A stretch of 64,000 nt of DNA from CAVVAE01 sp963746185. GTDB lineage: Bacteria > Actinomycetota > Actinomycetes > Propionibacteriales > Nocardioidaceae. The first letter of the stretch is position 1, and every line of letters starts with the position of its first letter. The stretch is taken from NCBI GenBank assembly GCA_963746185.1, contig CAVVAE010000001.1, positions 310,001-374,000 on the forward strand, in the 5' to 3' direction. The translations under genes were made by a program, and so were the position numbers. The notes beneath the pieces were generated by a model, which saw only the letters and a list, made by a program, of their open reading frames with translations, did no database searches and was not told the origin of the DNA. Positions 36,869 to 45,633 of this stretch are shown one piece after another.

Positions 36869-37849
36869 TCAGGAGTCCTTGCTTCTGCCGAACATGATCT
36901 CGTCCCAGCTCGGCACGCTGGGACGCTTGGCGCCACGCCGCTTGCGCTCGGGCGTCGGCTCGGTCTCCGGCTCGTCGGCCCCGTCGCTCTGGTCGGTCGC
37001 GGGTACGTCCTTCGAGTCGAGCTCGCCACTAACCTCGTCGGGATCGTCAACAGCGACCACGTTGTCCTCGTCGGTCGCGGACTCATCCACGTCGGCTGGC
37101 CGCCGATCGGTGTCTTCACCGTTGACCGCCCTGACCACAGCCGTGAGGTCGTCGGAGTCGTTGTCGTCCTCAGAGAGGCTGAGCAGGTCCTCGCCACTCG
37201 GCACCGACGAGAGCCGGCGGTCTCCGCCTGGCTCTGCCTTGCTGCCGTCTCGGGGCTGCGGTCCCTTGCTCGTGCTCTGGCGCTCACCGGTGAGCCACTT
37301 GGCCTCGTCGTCATCCGCGGTCGAGTAACGCCCCATCGCGTCGAACGTGAACAAGGCGTTTCGCTCACGTTCACCGGACAGATAGGCCACCGAGACTGAC
37401 CAACGGCCGTCATCACGCCGCCAGGCGTCCCACGCCGCGCTCTCAGGGTCGACTCCGCGGCCCCGGAGGCGTTCGAACACGACCTCGGAGAGTCGACGAG
37501 CCGGTCCTTCGGCGTTCTTGCGGCGTACGTGGGAGCGGCGCGCCAGCTCGGTGATGTGTTGCCGCTCGGCCAGCACGGGCACGCAGAAGGGCATGATCTT
37601 GTCAACGGACACCTGGGCGAGGATGGCCACCGCTTCGGGCGTTTCGCCCGCACGGATACGGGCTTGGATGTCACGCGGTCGCAGGACGCTGTCCATCTCG
37701 ATCTCCAACTGGCCGAGGCGCGCGCGGTCGCCACGAAGCGCTGCACGAAGCCTTTCGTCTGCGGGTGCGGCGTACTCGGAACCCGCGTCGTCGACGAAGA
37801 CGACCTTTCGGCCGTCCGCGCTCAACCCCACGAGCTTGAGATTGCGCAT
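36869..37849 (-). CDS. sepH: Cell-division regulator SepH (DUF3071)
   Basis: A 326-residue SepH protein. The N-terminal domain begins MRNLKLVGLSADGRKVVFVD and includes ARIRAGETPEAVAILAQVSV, a helix-turn-helix-like segment, followed by KIMPFCVPVLAERQHITELA. The C-terminal ~140 residues are acidic and disordered (many D/E/S) and end with RRGAKRPSVPSWDEIMFG, the conserved tail. In Streptomyces and mycobacteria SepH stimulates FtsZ polymerisation. ATG 37849 starts at the conserved MRNLKLVG with AAGG upstream; the longer frame adds 21 residues with no support. Confidence 0.92.
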   Translation of the reverse strand: MRNLKLVGLSADGRKVVFVDDAGSEYAAPADERLRAALRGDRARLGQLEIEMDSVLRPRDIQARIRAGETPEAVAILAQVSVDKIMPFCVPVLAERQHITELARRSHVRRKNAEGPARRLSEVVFERLRGRGVDPESAAWDAWRRDDGRWSVSVAYLSGERERNALFTFDAMGRYSTADDDEAKWLTGERQSTSKGPQPRDGSKAEPGGDRRLSSVPSGEDLLSLSEDDNDSDDLTAVVRAVNGEDTDRRPADVDESATDEDNVVAVDDPDEVSGELDSKDVPATDQSDGADEPETEPTPERKRRGAKRPSVPSWDEIMFGRSKDS

Positions 37850-37933
37850 GCCCTGCCTTCCCGCACTGCGCCTCGGCTCCTTCCCCAGAGCGAGGCTTGC
37901 CCTAGTCTCCATCCCCCGGACGCAGAAACGAGG

Positions 37934-39136
37934 TCAACGCGCCGCTGTCTCGACCATTCCCGAGCCTATTCCACTGCGCCAGCCGGTCGACCAGGCGATC
38001 GCCGCCGCGATCAGGCCGCTCACCACGGGCACCCAGTACGCCGTCGAGGCGCCATGGGTGTCGATGATGTGGCCCGCGATCGCGGCACCCGGTGCCAGCC
38101 CTACTGCGATGCCAGTCGAAAGCCAGGTCATGCCCTCCGTGAGCCTGGCCGACGGCACCTCGGTCTCGATCAAGGACACGGTTGCCACCAAGGTCGGGCT
38201 GATCGCGAAGCCGCCGACGAACAAGAGGACCGCCAGCACCCACAGGTTCGGCACGAACGGGAGCGGCGCCATCGCCACTGCCAGGCCCAGAGCGCCCCAG
38301 CGGAAGCGCACCCGCGGCGTCGCGCGCACCGCGACCAGGCCGGTGATGAGACCCGAGATCAGGCTGCCGCTCGCCCAGATCGCCAGCAGCGGGCCGACCA
38401 GCCCAGGGTGGCCCTCCTCGCGGGCGAACGCGACGGTGACCACTTCCGTCGCGCCGAACAGCGATCCCAGCGCGGCCGACACGAGCACGATCACGACCAG
38501 GAACCGCCACCCGATCGGCTCCTGAGAGCTCGAGCGGACGGTCGTCGGCGGCTCGGTCGACCGCAGGCTCGCGAAGGCCAAGCCGCCCACGAGGGCAAAG
38601 CCGACGATGGCGCCCACGCCCACGACAGGGGCGAGTTGGACGGCGAGCACCGTAACCAGGATCGGACCGACCATGAAGATAGCCTCGTCGACCATCGCCT
38701 CGAACGAGTACGCCGTGTGCAGTTGGCCGCTGTCCTTGATTGCGTGCGCCCAGCGGGCACGGACGCAGGACCCGATAGGGGGATAGCTCGCGCCGGCAAT
38801 CACGGCGAGCACGTGGGGAACCGGGGTCGGGGCGCCCATCTTGACGGCCACGATCATCGCGGTCAGCCCCACGCTGTACACGACGGACGCGATCGGGACG
38901 ATGCGACCTTGGCCGAGTTGGTCGATCACCCGGGCGAGCAGCGGTGCAGCGACGCCCTCGCCGATGATGAACGCGGCCGAAATCACCCCGGCCTGACCGT
39001 AGGAGTCCGTCTCGCCGACGACGAGCAACACGATGCCCAGAGTCGCCATCGAGATCGGCAGCCGGGCGATGAAGCCGGTCGAGGTGAAGGCCAACGCCCC
39101 CGGGATCGACAAGACCCTCCGGTACGGCGTGAGCAT
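37934..39136 (-). CDS. MFS transporter
   Basis: A 400-residue, 12-helix MFS protein beginning LTPYRRVLSIPGALAFTSTG. The loop 2-3 motif is degenerate (PLLARVIDQLGQGRIVPIAS), and SGLITGLVAVRATPRVRFRW is the mirrored loop 8-9. Substrate unknown; similar proteins are predicted drug or sugar exporters in actinomycetes. ATG 39136 lies 6 nt after TAGAGT, so the message may be leaderless. It is divergent from ferrochelatase (63 bp between starts), though no functional link is evident. Confidence 0.87.
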   Translation of the reverse strand: MLTPYRRVLSIPGALAFTSTGFIARLPISMATLGIVLLVVGETDSYGQAGVISAAFIIGEGVAAPLLARVIDQLGQGRIVPIASVVYSVGLTAMIVAVKMGAPTPVPHVLAVIAGASYPPIGSCVRARWAHAIKDSGQLHTAYSFEAMVDEAIFMVGPILVTVLAVQLAPVVGVGAIVGFALVGGLAFASLRSTEPPTTVRSSSQEPIGWRFLVVIVLVSAALGSLFGATEVVTVAFAREEGHPGLVGPLLAIWASGSLISGLITGLVAVRATPRVRFRWGALGLAVAMAPLPFVPNLWVLAVLLFVGGFAISPTLVATVSLIETEVPSARLTEGMTWLSTGIAVGLAPGAAIAGHIIDTHGASTAYWVPVVSGLIAAAIAWSTGWRSGIGSGMVETAAR

Positions 39137-39142
39137 CTTCGC

Positions 39143-39148
39143 ACTCTA
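39143..39148 (-). promoter_or_regulatory. -10 box TAGAGT of the MFS gene
   Basis: Reverse strand TAGAGT, exactly 6 nt before ATG 39136, with no Shine-Dalgarno; same geometry as ptrB and several others in the window. Confidence 0.45.
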
Positions 39149-39199
39149 AGGCCCCAGGGCCTCGCTCCGGCCGTGAGGCCAGATGGCAGGATCGGGCCC

Positions 39200-40294
39200 A
39201 TGTCGACCTCCCCGTCCGTCGCGCCGTACGACGCGCTGCTCGTCGTCTCGTTCGGCGGCCCGGAGAAACCCGTTGACGTGATCCCGTTTCTGGAGAACGT
39301 GACGCGTGGTCGCGGCATCCCCCGCGCGCGTCTCGAGGAGGTCACCCAGCACTACGACCTCTTCGGTGGCCGCAGCCCGATCAACGACCAGTGCCGCGAC
39401 CTGGTCAAGGCGATCGGGGCCGACTTCGCGGCACATGACCTCGCGCTACCCGTCTACTGGGGCAACCGGAACTGGGACCCCTACCTCGCCGACACGCTGG
39501 CCACGATGGCAGCCGACGGGGTACGACGTGCGGCGTGCTTCGTCACGAGCGCCTACGCTTCGTACTCCGGCTGTCGTCAGTACCGGGAGAACCTGTACGA
39601 CGCCGTCGCGGCCGTGCCTGATGCGCCCGTCCTCGACAAGCTGCGGCACTACTTCAACCATCCGGGTTTCGTGGCCGCGTTCGTCGACTCCACCTGCGAA
39701 GCACTTGAGCGACTGCCCGAGGAGCGAAGGCCGGCGGCCAGGCTCGCGTTCGTCACCCATTCGATTCCGGTGTCGATGGCCGAGAGCGCCGGCCCGGACG
39801 GTAACGCCTATGTCGATGAGCACCAGTCGGTCGCGCGGCTCGTCGCCGACGGCGTGCGCCGCCGCACCGGGGTCGACCGGAAATGGGCACTCGTCTACTG
39901 CAGCCGGTCAGGACCCGCGCAGGTCCCTTGGCTCGAGCCCGACGTCAACGACCACCTCGCCGCGCTTGCCGACGACGGGGCCGAAGCGGCGGTCGCTGTT
40001 CCGATCGGATTCATCTCAGACCACATGGAGGTCGCGTACGACCTCGACACCGAAGCTGCCAAGACGGCTCGCGGGCTCCACCTGACGTTCGAGCGCGCCG
40101 ACACGCCTGGTACCCGTCCGGAGTTCGTCGCGGTCGTCCGCGACCTGGTGCTCGAGCGGTCGGCCCGCGAGCAGGGCGTCCACGCCGACCAAGCCGCGGT
40201 CGGTGAACTGCCTGCGAGCTGGGATCGTTGTCAACCCGACTGCTGCCCGAACCCTCGTGGGACGCGGCCGGCTCTCTGTGGGGTTCTCCCGTGA
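39200..40294 (+). CDS. hemH: Coproporphyrin/protoporphyrin ferrochelatase
   Basis: A 364-residue ferrochelatase (CpfC type in actinomycetes). It has YDALLVVSFGGPEKPVDVIP, HYDLFGGRSPINDQCRDLV, VYWGNRNWDPYLADTL, AFVTHSIPVSMAES (metal-binding His of the THSIP motif) and VPIGFISDHMEVAYDLDTEA (second conserved Glu). The C-terminus carries CQPDCCPNP, a Cys-rich motif that fits the [2Fe-2S] ligands of actinobacterial enzymes. It inserts iron into coproporphyrin III or protoporphyrin IX for haem. Its TGA overlaps the GTG of the inositol phosphatase. CAGGAT lies 7 nt before ATG 39200. Confidence 0.95.
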   Translation: MSTSPSVAPYDALLVVSFGGPEKPVDVIPFLENVTRGRGIPRARLEEVTQHYDLFGGRSPINDQCRDLVKAIGADFAAHDLALPVYWGNRNWDPYLADTLATMAADGVRRAACFVTSAYASYSGCRQYRENLYDAVAAVPDAPVLDKLRHYFNHPGFVAAFVDSTCEALERLPEERRPAARLAFVTHSIPVSMAESAGPDGNAYVDEHQSVARLVADGVRRRTGVDRKWALVYCSRSGPAQVPWLEPDVNDHLAALADDGAEAAVAVPIGFISDHMEVAYDLDTEAAKTARGLHLTFERADTPGTRPEFVAVVRDLVLERSAREQGVHADQAAVGELPASWDRCQPDCCPNPRGTRPALCGVLP

Positions 40295-41103
40295 CCGATC
40301 CGCAAGCCCTGCTCGACCTCGCGGAGAGCACGGCACGTGCGGCTGGTGAGCTCATCAAGCGAGTGCGGCAAGGGACGATCGAGGTCGCGGAGACCAAGTC
40401 GAGTCCTACCGACGTGGTGACAGCGGCCGACCTGGCGTCCGAGCAGCTCATCCGTGACCGGATCTTCGCCGAGCGGCCCGATGATGGCTTCATCGGCGAG
40501 GAGGGCGACGACATCAAGGGCTTGAGTGGGGTCAGCTGGCTGGCCGATCCGATCGACGGCACGGTCAACTACCTTTACGGGATCCCCCAGTTCTCGGTCT
40601 CGATCGCAGCCCAGCATGACGGCGTCGCAGTCGCAGGGGTGGTGCACAACCCGCTCTCGGGTGAGACGTTCACCGCCATACGCGGTGGGGGAGCCAGGCT
40701 CGACGGCTCAGTGGTCTCGGTCTCGCGGCAGACCGATGTCTCGCAGACGTTGGTTGGCACGGGGTTCGGGTACCGCGCTGACGTGCGCCGGCACCAGGCC
40801 GCTGAGACCGCGGCGTTGCTTCCCATGGTCCGCGACATCCGCCGATTGGGATCGGCCGCTCTCGATCTCTGCAACGTCGCATGCGGTCGTCTCGACGCGC
40901 ACGTCGAACGAGGCCTCAAGCCGTGGGACCTTGCTGCCGGCCGCCTCGTTGTTACCGAGTCAGGTGGTCGCGTCGAGGGGCTCCACGGGGCCGAGCCGAG
41001 CGAGCTCCTGGTCGTCGCCGCGCCCGTCGAGCTTTTCGATGACTTCCATGCCGCATTGGTGCAGTCCGGCTTCGGTGAGTGGCCGATGGCGGACTGGCCC
41101 TAG
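40291..41103 (+). CDS. Inositol monophosphatase family protein
   Basis: A 270-residue IMPase-fold phosphatase. Metal-binding motifs are FIGEEGDD (Glu-Glu), DPIDGTVNYLYGIPQFSVSI (D-P-I-D-G-T) and HVERGLKPWDLAAG (WD motif); RRLGSAALDLCNVACGRLDA completes the signature. Substrates could be inositol-1-phosphate (for mycothiol or phosphatidylinositol), histidinol phosphate or others; the family does not decide this, although the M. tuberculosis counterpart in this block is SuhB. It starts with GTG 40291 overlapping hemH by 4 bases, suggesting co-expression. Confidence 0.92.
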   Translation: MTDPQALLDLAESTARAAGELIKRVRQGTIEVAETKSSPTDVVTAADLASEQLIRDRIFAERPDDGFIGEEGDDIKGLSGVSWLADPIDGTVNYLYGIPQFSVSIAAQHDGVAVAGVVHNPLSGETFTAIRGGGARLDGSVVSVSRQTDVSQTLVGTGFGYRADVRRHQAAETAALLPMVRDIRRLGSAALDLCNVACGRLDAHVERGLKPWDLAAGRLVVTESGGRVEGLHGAEPSELLVVAAPVELFDDFHAALVQSGFGEWPMADWP

Positions 41104-41306
41104 GGTCTGCGAAAACGTGTGCTTGACCACGTTCTGAAGACTGTTTCAGCCTATTTGGACACCCGGAGCGACGACACGGTGCATATCAGTAGCGTTTCCG
41201 CTGGAAATCAGGCACAATCTCGCCGCTGGGCCGGGCACAAAACTGGGGGGCGCTGCGTTACACCTCTCGCACCCGACGACGCGAACGACGACTGAGCGGA
41301 ACACAG

Positions 41307-41606
41307 ATGGCTACTGACTACGACGCACCACGCAAAACCGACGAGGAGCTTAACGAAGACTCCATCGAGGAATTGAAGGCGCGGCGCCACGACAAGAACT
41401 CGGGCAAGGTTGACGAGGACGAGGTCGAGGCCGCCGAGTCCTTCGAGCTGCCCGGAGCCGACCTCTCGCACGAGGAGCTCTCCGTCCAGGTCCTCCCGCG
41501 TCAAGAAGACGAGTTCACGTGTTCCCGCTGCTTCCTCGTCCATCACCGGAGCCAGCTCGCGACGGCGAAGAATGGCGTCTACGTCTGTCGGGACTGCGCC
41601 GCCTGA
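41307..41606 (+). CDS. DUF4193 zinc-ribbon protein
   Basis: A 99-residue acidic protein of the DUF4193 family (Rv2699c-like). The first half is charged and probably disordered (TDEELNEDSIEELKARRHDK). The second half ends with EFTCSRCFLVHHRSQLATAK and GVYVCRDCAA, two CxxC pairs that should bind zinc. Family conserved across actinomycetes, function unknown. GAGCGGA lies upstream of ATG 41307. The 203 bp before it contains a CACAAT hexamer (41213-41218) as the only -10-like signal I noted, so the gene seems to have its own promoter. Confidence 0.9.
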   Translation: MATDYDAPRKTDEELNEDSIEELKARRHDKNSGKVDEDEVEAAESFELPGADLSHEELSVQVLPRQEDEFTCSRCFLVHHRSQLATAKNGVYVCRDCAA

Positions 41607-41628
41607 CCCAGCCGATTTCGCGCGAGAG

Positions 41629-41979
41629 CTACGACGCCTCGACCTTCTCTTTGGTCTTCTTGGTAGCGCCTTTGTTCATCCCCGGGGGCAACGTGCCGAA
41701 CGACTTCACCCAGTAGCTGGCCGCCCGCCGGGTGGCATACATCTTGGCGACCCCCATCGCCATCCCACTCAAAGCAGCCCACGCGACGGCCTCGCGACCG
41801 CCGATGTCAGGGCTCTCTGGCGAGTCCGGTGGCTTCTTGCCGGTGGCGGTCTTCCAAGTGGCGTCCAGCGCCTTCGCGGTGACAAACGCCGCAGCGAGCG
41901 AAGCGGTCGTGCCGAGCAACTTCCAGGTGCCTTTACCCTTTGGCTCGGGCTGATCGGACTTCTTCGACTTCTTGGCCAC
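41629..41979 (-). CDS. DUF4235 membrane-associated protein
   Basis: A 116-residue protein with a basic N-terminus (AKKSKKSDQPEPKGKG), a hydrophobic segment (LLGTTASLAAAFVTAKALDA), a second segment EAVAWAALSGMAMGVAKMYA, then a Lys-rich tail. This is DUF4235, widespread in actinomycetes and of unknown function. GTG 41979 has GGAGGAG upstream. It lies 23 bp downstream of DUF3093 on the same strand and converges with DUF4193. Confidence 0.87.
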   Translation of the reverse strand: MAKKSKKSDQPEPKGKGTWKLLGTTASLAAAFVTAKALDATWKTATGKKPPDSPESPDIGGREAVAWAALSGMAMGVAKMYATRRAASYWVKSFGTLPPGMNKGATKKTKEKVEAS

Positions 41980-42002
41980 AGGCTCACTCCTCCGTCTGAA
42001 AC

Positions 42003-42467
42003 CTAGTCTTGCACGACCCGATCGGTCAGGCTCGCGGCCAAGGCGGTCGGGTGCCGGGTCGACACCAGCCAGTACGGCGTCGGGTCGCGGTCGTCATCGA
42101 CTGCGACGGTGACCGCGCCCGGACAGTAGGAGCGCAACACCAGAAAGGCGCGCGCATCCGCCTCCTGACCGATTGCGCGGCGGGTTGCGTCGGCGTCCAA
42201 TGCGGTGACTGTTCCGACGTAGGCAAACGGCAGCGCAGCCCGGCCGGCTCGAAGGCCCTTGGCGTCGACTGTGAGACGCACAGCACCGTACGTCCAGAGC
42301 ACCGTGGTCACGATCACGAAAGCCACTGCCGTCGCCACCACCGTCACGGACAGGGGAGTCGCCACGAAGAACGCCCAGCCGATCGCCACCACGATCACCA
42401 GGCCGAGCAGCCACCACGAGACCGGCGCGTAAAGGCGTTCGGTGTAGACGTGGCCGGTCGACTCCAT
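42003..42467 (-). CDS. DUF3093 membrane protein
   Basis: A 154-residue protein with two N-terminal transmembrane helices (VSWWLLGLVIVVAIGWAFFV and VVATAVAFVIVTTVLWTYG) and a cytoplasmic C-terminal domain ending PYWLVSTRHPTALAASL. This is DUF3093 (Rv2698-like), always found next to dut in actinomycetes; its function is unknown. Divergent from dut by 156 bp. CAGGCT lies 6 nt before ATG 42467 and no Shine-Dalgarno is apparent. Confidence 0.9.
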   Translation of the reverse strand: MESTGHVYTERLYAPVSWWLLGLVIVVAIGWAFFVATPLSVTVVATAVAFVIVTTVLWTYGAVRLTVDAKGLRAGRAALPFAYVGTVTALDADATRRAIGQEADARAFLVLRSYCPGAVTVAVDDDRDPTPYWLVSTRHPTALAASLTDRVVQD

Positions 42468-42623
42468 GAGCCAAGCCTGCCATGCAGTCAGGTGGCTGAA
42501 CGCCGAGTAGGGTGGTCAGTCGGCTCGCCAAAGAGGCGCACAGATTCATTGACGCCCCAGACTGACGTGGCGATGCACATGAGCAGTCACACCAACAAGA
42601 CATGAACAGTGAGGTGGCCACGC

Positions 42624-43109
42624 GTGGTCGAGGTGCTGATCCAGCGGATCGATGACAGCGTCCCGCTGCCGGCCTACGCTCACCCGGGCGACGCGGGCGC
42701 CGACATCGTGACCACGGTCGACGTCACGTTGCAGCCGGGAGAACGGGCCATCGTCCCCACCGGAGTCAGCATTGCCCTGCCTGATGGTTTTGTTGCCCTG
42801 GTCCATCCGCGATCCGGGCTGGCGGCCAGCTGTGGAGTCTCGATCGTCAACGCACCCGGAACCATCGACGCTGGGTATCGTGGCGAGGTGAAGGTCGTGC
42901 TGATCAACCTCGACCCGAGCCAGCCAGTGTCTCTTGGACGTGGGGACCGGATCGCCCAGCTCGTCTTCCAGCAGGTGGCCCGAGCCCAGTTCGTCGAGGT
43001 CGACCGGCTCCCCGGATCCGACCGCGGTGACGGGGGGCACGGTTCGACCGGCGGCTTCACGTCCCGCATCACGTCGCAGGAAACCAGCTATCAGAAGGAG
43101 CAGTCGTGA
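42624..43109 (+). CDS. dut: dUTP diphosphatase
   Basis: A 161-residue trimeric dUTPase. The five motifs are visible: AHPGDAGADI, HPRSGLAASCGVSI (motif 2), APGTIDAGYRGEVKVVLIN (motif 3, uracil-specific loop), RGDRIAQLVFQQVA (motif 4) and GSTGGF (motif 5, C-terminal Phe lid). It removes dUTP and makes dUMP for thymidylate synthesis. GTG 42624 is chosen with GTGAGGTGG just upstream. Its stop overlaps DUF3710's GTG start (GTGA). Confidence 0.96.
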   Translation: MVEVLIQRIDDSVPLPAYAHPGDAGADIVTTVDVTLQPGERAIVPTGVSIALPDGFVALVHPRSGLAASCGVSIVNAPGTIDAGYRGEVKVVLINLDPSQPVSLGRGDRIAQLVFQQVARAQFVEVDRLPGSDRGDGGHGSTGGFTSRITSQETSYQKEQS

Positions 43110-43795
43110 GATTCCGTCGTCGATCGGCCGACGAGTCCGAGGACTCAGGCGCCGAAACGCCGGACGAGTTCGACGAACTCGAGACCGAGCGGCCGCATGG
43201 TCCGTTCGACCGGGCCGAGACTACGGTCGATGAGGGCGACCCCGCATACGTTGACCTCGGAGGTCTGGTCGTGAAGGGTCGTGCAGGCATCGAATTGCGC
43301 CTGCAGGTCGACGAGACTGTGTCGCCACCCTCGGTGTCGGCAGCGCTCCTGGCCGGACCCGGTTCTGGACTCGAGCTGCGGGCCTTCGCTGCGCCGCGCT
43401 CCGACGGCATCTGGGACGAAGTCCGGAAGGACATCGCTGCCGAGGCGGCCAAGCGAGGCGGCACGGCTACCGAGATTGACGGTGAGTTCGGCACGGAGCT
43501 CAAGGTCGTCGTACCCGTGCAGACATCAGACGGCAAGAAGGCGACCCAGCAGAGCCGGATCGTCGGCGTCGAAGGTCCACGGTGGCTGCTTCGAGGCACG
43601 TTCCTGGGCAAGAGCGCCGAGAACGCCGACCCCGATGGCGTTGTCGAGACAGCATTTCGAGATGTCATCGTCGTACGCGGAGATGCGCCGATGTCGCCCC
43701 GGGAGATGATTCCGATGCGGATGCCCGCACAACCAGGCGGAATTGTCGATGCTGATGCTGACAACCCTGAAGGAATCGACGGGTACGCCGGTTAG
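43106..43795 (+). CDS. DUF3710 family protein
   Basis: A 229-residue soluble protein of the DUF3710 family (Rv2696c-like). It has an acidic N-terminal stretch then GPFDRAETTVDEGDPAYVDL and GIELRLQVDETVSPPSVSAA, with SRIVGVEGPRWLLRGTFLGK and FRDVIVVRGDAPMSPREMIP in the C-terminal half. Function unknown; it is co-conserved with dut and the OB-fold gene. GTG start overlaps the dut stop. Confidence 0.9.
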   Translation: MRFRRRSADESEDSGAETPDEFDELETERPHGPFDRAETTVDEGDPAYVDLGGLVVKGRAGIELRLQVDETVSPPSVSAALLAGPGSGLELRAFAAPRSDGIWDEVRKDIAAEAAKRGGTATEIDGEFGTELKVVVPVQTSDGKKATQQSRIVGVEGPRWLLRGTFLGKSAENADPDGVVETAFRDVIVVRGDAPMSPREMIPMRMPAQPGGIVDADADNPEGIDGYAG

Positions 43796-43798
43796 GCT
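43793..43798 (+). promoter_or_regulatory. -10 box TAGGCT of the OB-fold gene
   Basis: TAGGCT lies 7 nt before ATG 43806 and overlaps the DUF3710 stop codon (TAG), so an internal leaderless promoter may exist inside the dut block. Confidence 0.4.
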
Positions 43799-43805
43799 GG
43801 TTGGT

Positions 43806-44180
43806 ATGACGAGCAAAACCGGCACGGGCCGACTCAAGCGGGCGCTGAAGAAGCTGTCCGCGAGTCCTGCCGAGCTCGAGGCTGACGAGCTCTCCCAAGC
43901 CCGTCAGGTGCAGGGCTGCCAGACCATCGAAGGGGTCACTGACCGCGAGATGGTGGTCGTCTTCGGCCACCTCAAGAGCGTCTCGCTTGCCCCGAGGGCA
44001 GGGGCGCCGTCGCTGGAAGCGTCCTTGTACGACGGCTCGGGCGTGGTCACGCTGGTGTGGCTGGGCCGACGGACGATCGCCGGCATCAAGCCGGGCGTGA
44101 GTATGGTTGCCAAGGGCCGAGTGTCGTGTCAGGACGGCCAACGGGTCATCTACAACCCGCGGTACGAGTTGCGAGCCTGA
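43806..44180 (+). CDS. OB-fold nucleic-acid-binding protein
   Basis: A 124-residue protein. After a Lys-rich N-terminus (GRLKRALKKLSASPAELEAD) come the OB-fold strands: MVVVFGHLKSVSLAPRAGAP, SLEASLYDGSGVVTLVWLGR, TIAGIKPGVSMVAKGRVSCQ and IYNPRYELRA. The pattern matches tRNA-anticodon/OB proteins such as Rv2694c. It probably binds RNA or DNA; no partner is known. Followed by DUF3159 after 3 bp, so the two are co-translated. Confidence 0.88.
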   Translation: MTSKTGTGRLKRALKKLSASPAELEADELSQARQVQGCQTIEGVTDREMVVVFGHLKSVSLAPRAGAPSLEASLYDGSGVVTLVWLGRRTIAGIKPGVSMVAKGRVSCQDGQRVIYNPRYELRA

Positions 44181-44183
44181 CCG

Positions 44184-44876
44184 GTGACAGACACGTCGAA
44201 CGACGGGAGTGCTGTCGTCGAGCGCGAGCAGTACACGACCGTCGAAGCGCTGGTCCGGGCACAACTCTCCAAAGCTCTCGGAGGCAAGCGCGGGATGCTC
44301 GAGGGTGCGATCCCGACCCTCGGCTTCACGGTCACGTGGATCACCACCCACGATCTCCAGCTGTCACTGATCATCTCCGGTGCGCTCGCCGTCCTGTTGC
44401 TGTTCGTTCGGCTGGTCCAACGTTCCACCGTCCAGTTCGTGATCAACTCGATGGTGGGGATCGCCATCGCTGCGGTGTTCGCGTTGCGCTCAGGTCGGGC
44501 GGAGGACGCCTTCTTGCCCGGCCTCATCTACAACGCGGTCTACGCCACTGTGTTGACGGGCTCGGTGCTGATCCGGTGGCCCTTGGTTGGCTTCATGATC
44601 GGCAGCGTCACGGGTGAGCCGACGGAGTGGCATCGCGACCGCCACCTGGTGTCGTTGTGCTCGCGGTTGACCCTAGTCCTGGCAGCGCCCTGCATCGTCC
44701 GGGTGATCGTGCAGTACCCGCTCTGGGCAGCGGGTCAGGCCGGCTGGTTGGGAATCGCCAAGATCTCGATGGGGTGGCCGCTCCAACTGTTGTCGCTGGC
44801 CGCGATGGCGTGGCTGCTCAACCGTGACCAGACCCCCCTTGTCGTCAAGACTCCCGAACCCGCGGCGAACACCTGA
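44184..44876 (+). CDS. DUF3159 membrane protein
   Basis: A 230-residue membrane protein with five or six hydrophobic segments. Typical DUF3159 sequence appears as GGKRGMLEGAIPTLGFTVTW and FVINSMVGIAIAAVFALRSG, plus GLIYNAVYATVLTGSVLIRW. It is conserved immediately after the OB-fold gene in actinomycetes (Rv2693c-like). Function unknown. GTG 44184 start. The 85-bp gap after its stop contains a single copy of the TCGACAAGCTC repeat, between it and the convergent TrkA gene. Confidence 0.9.
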   Translation: MTDTSNDGSAVVEREQYTTVEALVRAQLSKALGGKRGMLEGAIPTLGFTVTWITTHDLQLSLIISGALAVLLLFVRLVQRSTVQFVINSMVGIAIAAVFALRSGRAEDAFLPGLIYNAVYATVLTGSVLIRWPLVGFMIGSVTGEPTEWHRDRHLVSLCSRLTLVLAAPCIVRVIVQYPLWAAGQAGWLGIAKISMGWPLQLLSLAAMAWLLNRDQTPLVVKTPEPAANT

Positions 44877-44902
44877 TCCACCGACCCGCCCGCGTGAGTC
44901 TT

Positions 44903-44927
44903 CGGCGGTCGAGCTTGTCGAGACCCC
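44903..44927. repeat. Dispersed TCGACAAGCTC repeat, single copy
   Basis: Twenty-five bases identical, in reverse orientation, to the left arm of the 64-bp units at 56073-56211 (core GAGCTTGTCGA at 44911-44921). It sits between the convergent DUF3159 and TrkA genes. Confidence 0.7.
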
Positions 44928-44961
44928 GGTTCAGGGCTGGCGTCGACCCCGCCCGACCTGG

Positions 44962-45633
44962 TCAGTCGTGATGGGCGCTCGGGGCCAGCAGCCGCTCGAG
45001 GTCGTTCTCGGCCGCGGCCGTCGCGACGAACAACAGTTCGTCGTGCGCCTCGATCGTGGCGTCCGGGTCGGGGGTGTGTACATGTCCCTCGCGCAGCAGA
45101 GCCACCAGTGAGGTGTCGGCGGGCCAGGGCACGTCGTGGACCTTGGTGCCGACGAAGGGGGAGTCATCGGGCAGGGTCAACTCGACCATGTTCGCCTCAC
45201 CCTGCTTGAACGTGAAGAGCCGAACCACGTCGCCCACCGTCACCGCCTCCTCGACGAGTGCGGACATGATGCGCGGTGTCGACACCGACACGTCGACACC
45301 CCACGACTCGTTGAACAGCCACTCGTTCGCCGGATGATTGACCCGACCCACGGTGCGCGGTACGGCGAACTCCGTCTTGGCCAGCAAGGAGATCACCAGG
45401 TTGGCCTTGTCGTCACCCGTCGATGCGATGACCACGTCACAACGCTGCAAGGCTGCCTCGTCGAGCGAGGAGAGCTCACACGCATCGGCGAGCAGCCACT
45501 CGGCTTGGGGGACGCTGTCTGCCTTGATGGCCCGGGGGTCCTTGTCGATCAGCAACACCTCATGGCCGTTTTCGAGCAGCTCAGCTGCCACCGAGCGGCC
45601 CACCGCTCCTGCTCCGGCAATCGCAACGCGCAT
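44962..45633 (-). CDS. trkA: TrkA-type RCK potassium regulator (second copy)
   Basis: A 223-residue protein with a Rossmann NAD-binding RCK_N domain (AIAGAGAVGRSVAAELLENG, then HEVLLIDKDPRAI) and an RCK_C domain (ADTSLVALLREGHVHTPDPD). It corresponds to CeoC of mycobacteria. Such proteins bind nucleotides and gate potassium transporters. Its start overlaps by one base with the stop of the other TrkA (TGATG), so both subunits are coupled. No TrkG/TrkH channel gene is in the window; the divergent KimA-like importer is the only potassium transporter nearby. Confidence 0.93.
   Translation of the reverse strand: MRVAIAGAGAVGRSVAAELLENGHEVLLIDKDPRAIKADSVPQAEWLLADACELSSLDEAALQRCDVVIASTGDDKANLVISLLAKTEFAVPRTVGRVNHPANEWLFNESWGVDVSVSTPRIMSALVEEAVTVGDVVRLFTFKQGEANMVELTLPDDSPFVGTKVHDVPWPADTSLVALLREGHVHTPDPDATIEAHDELLFVATAAAENDLERLLAPSAHHD

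Noticed and set aside
37529..39199. Long N-terminal extension of the ferrochelatase frame
   Set aside because: It overlaps sepH and MFS in antisense; the conserved ferrochelatase begins at 39200.
41104..41306. 203-bp gap ahead of DUF4193 considered for a small RNA or hidden gene
   Set aside because: Only a weak CACAAT -10 and a short TTTCC/GGAAA repeat are visible; no convincing ORF with ribosome site.
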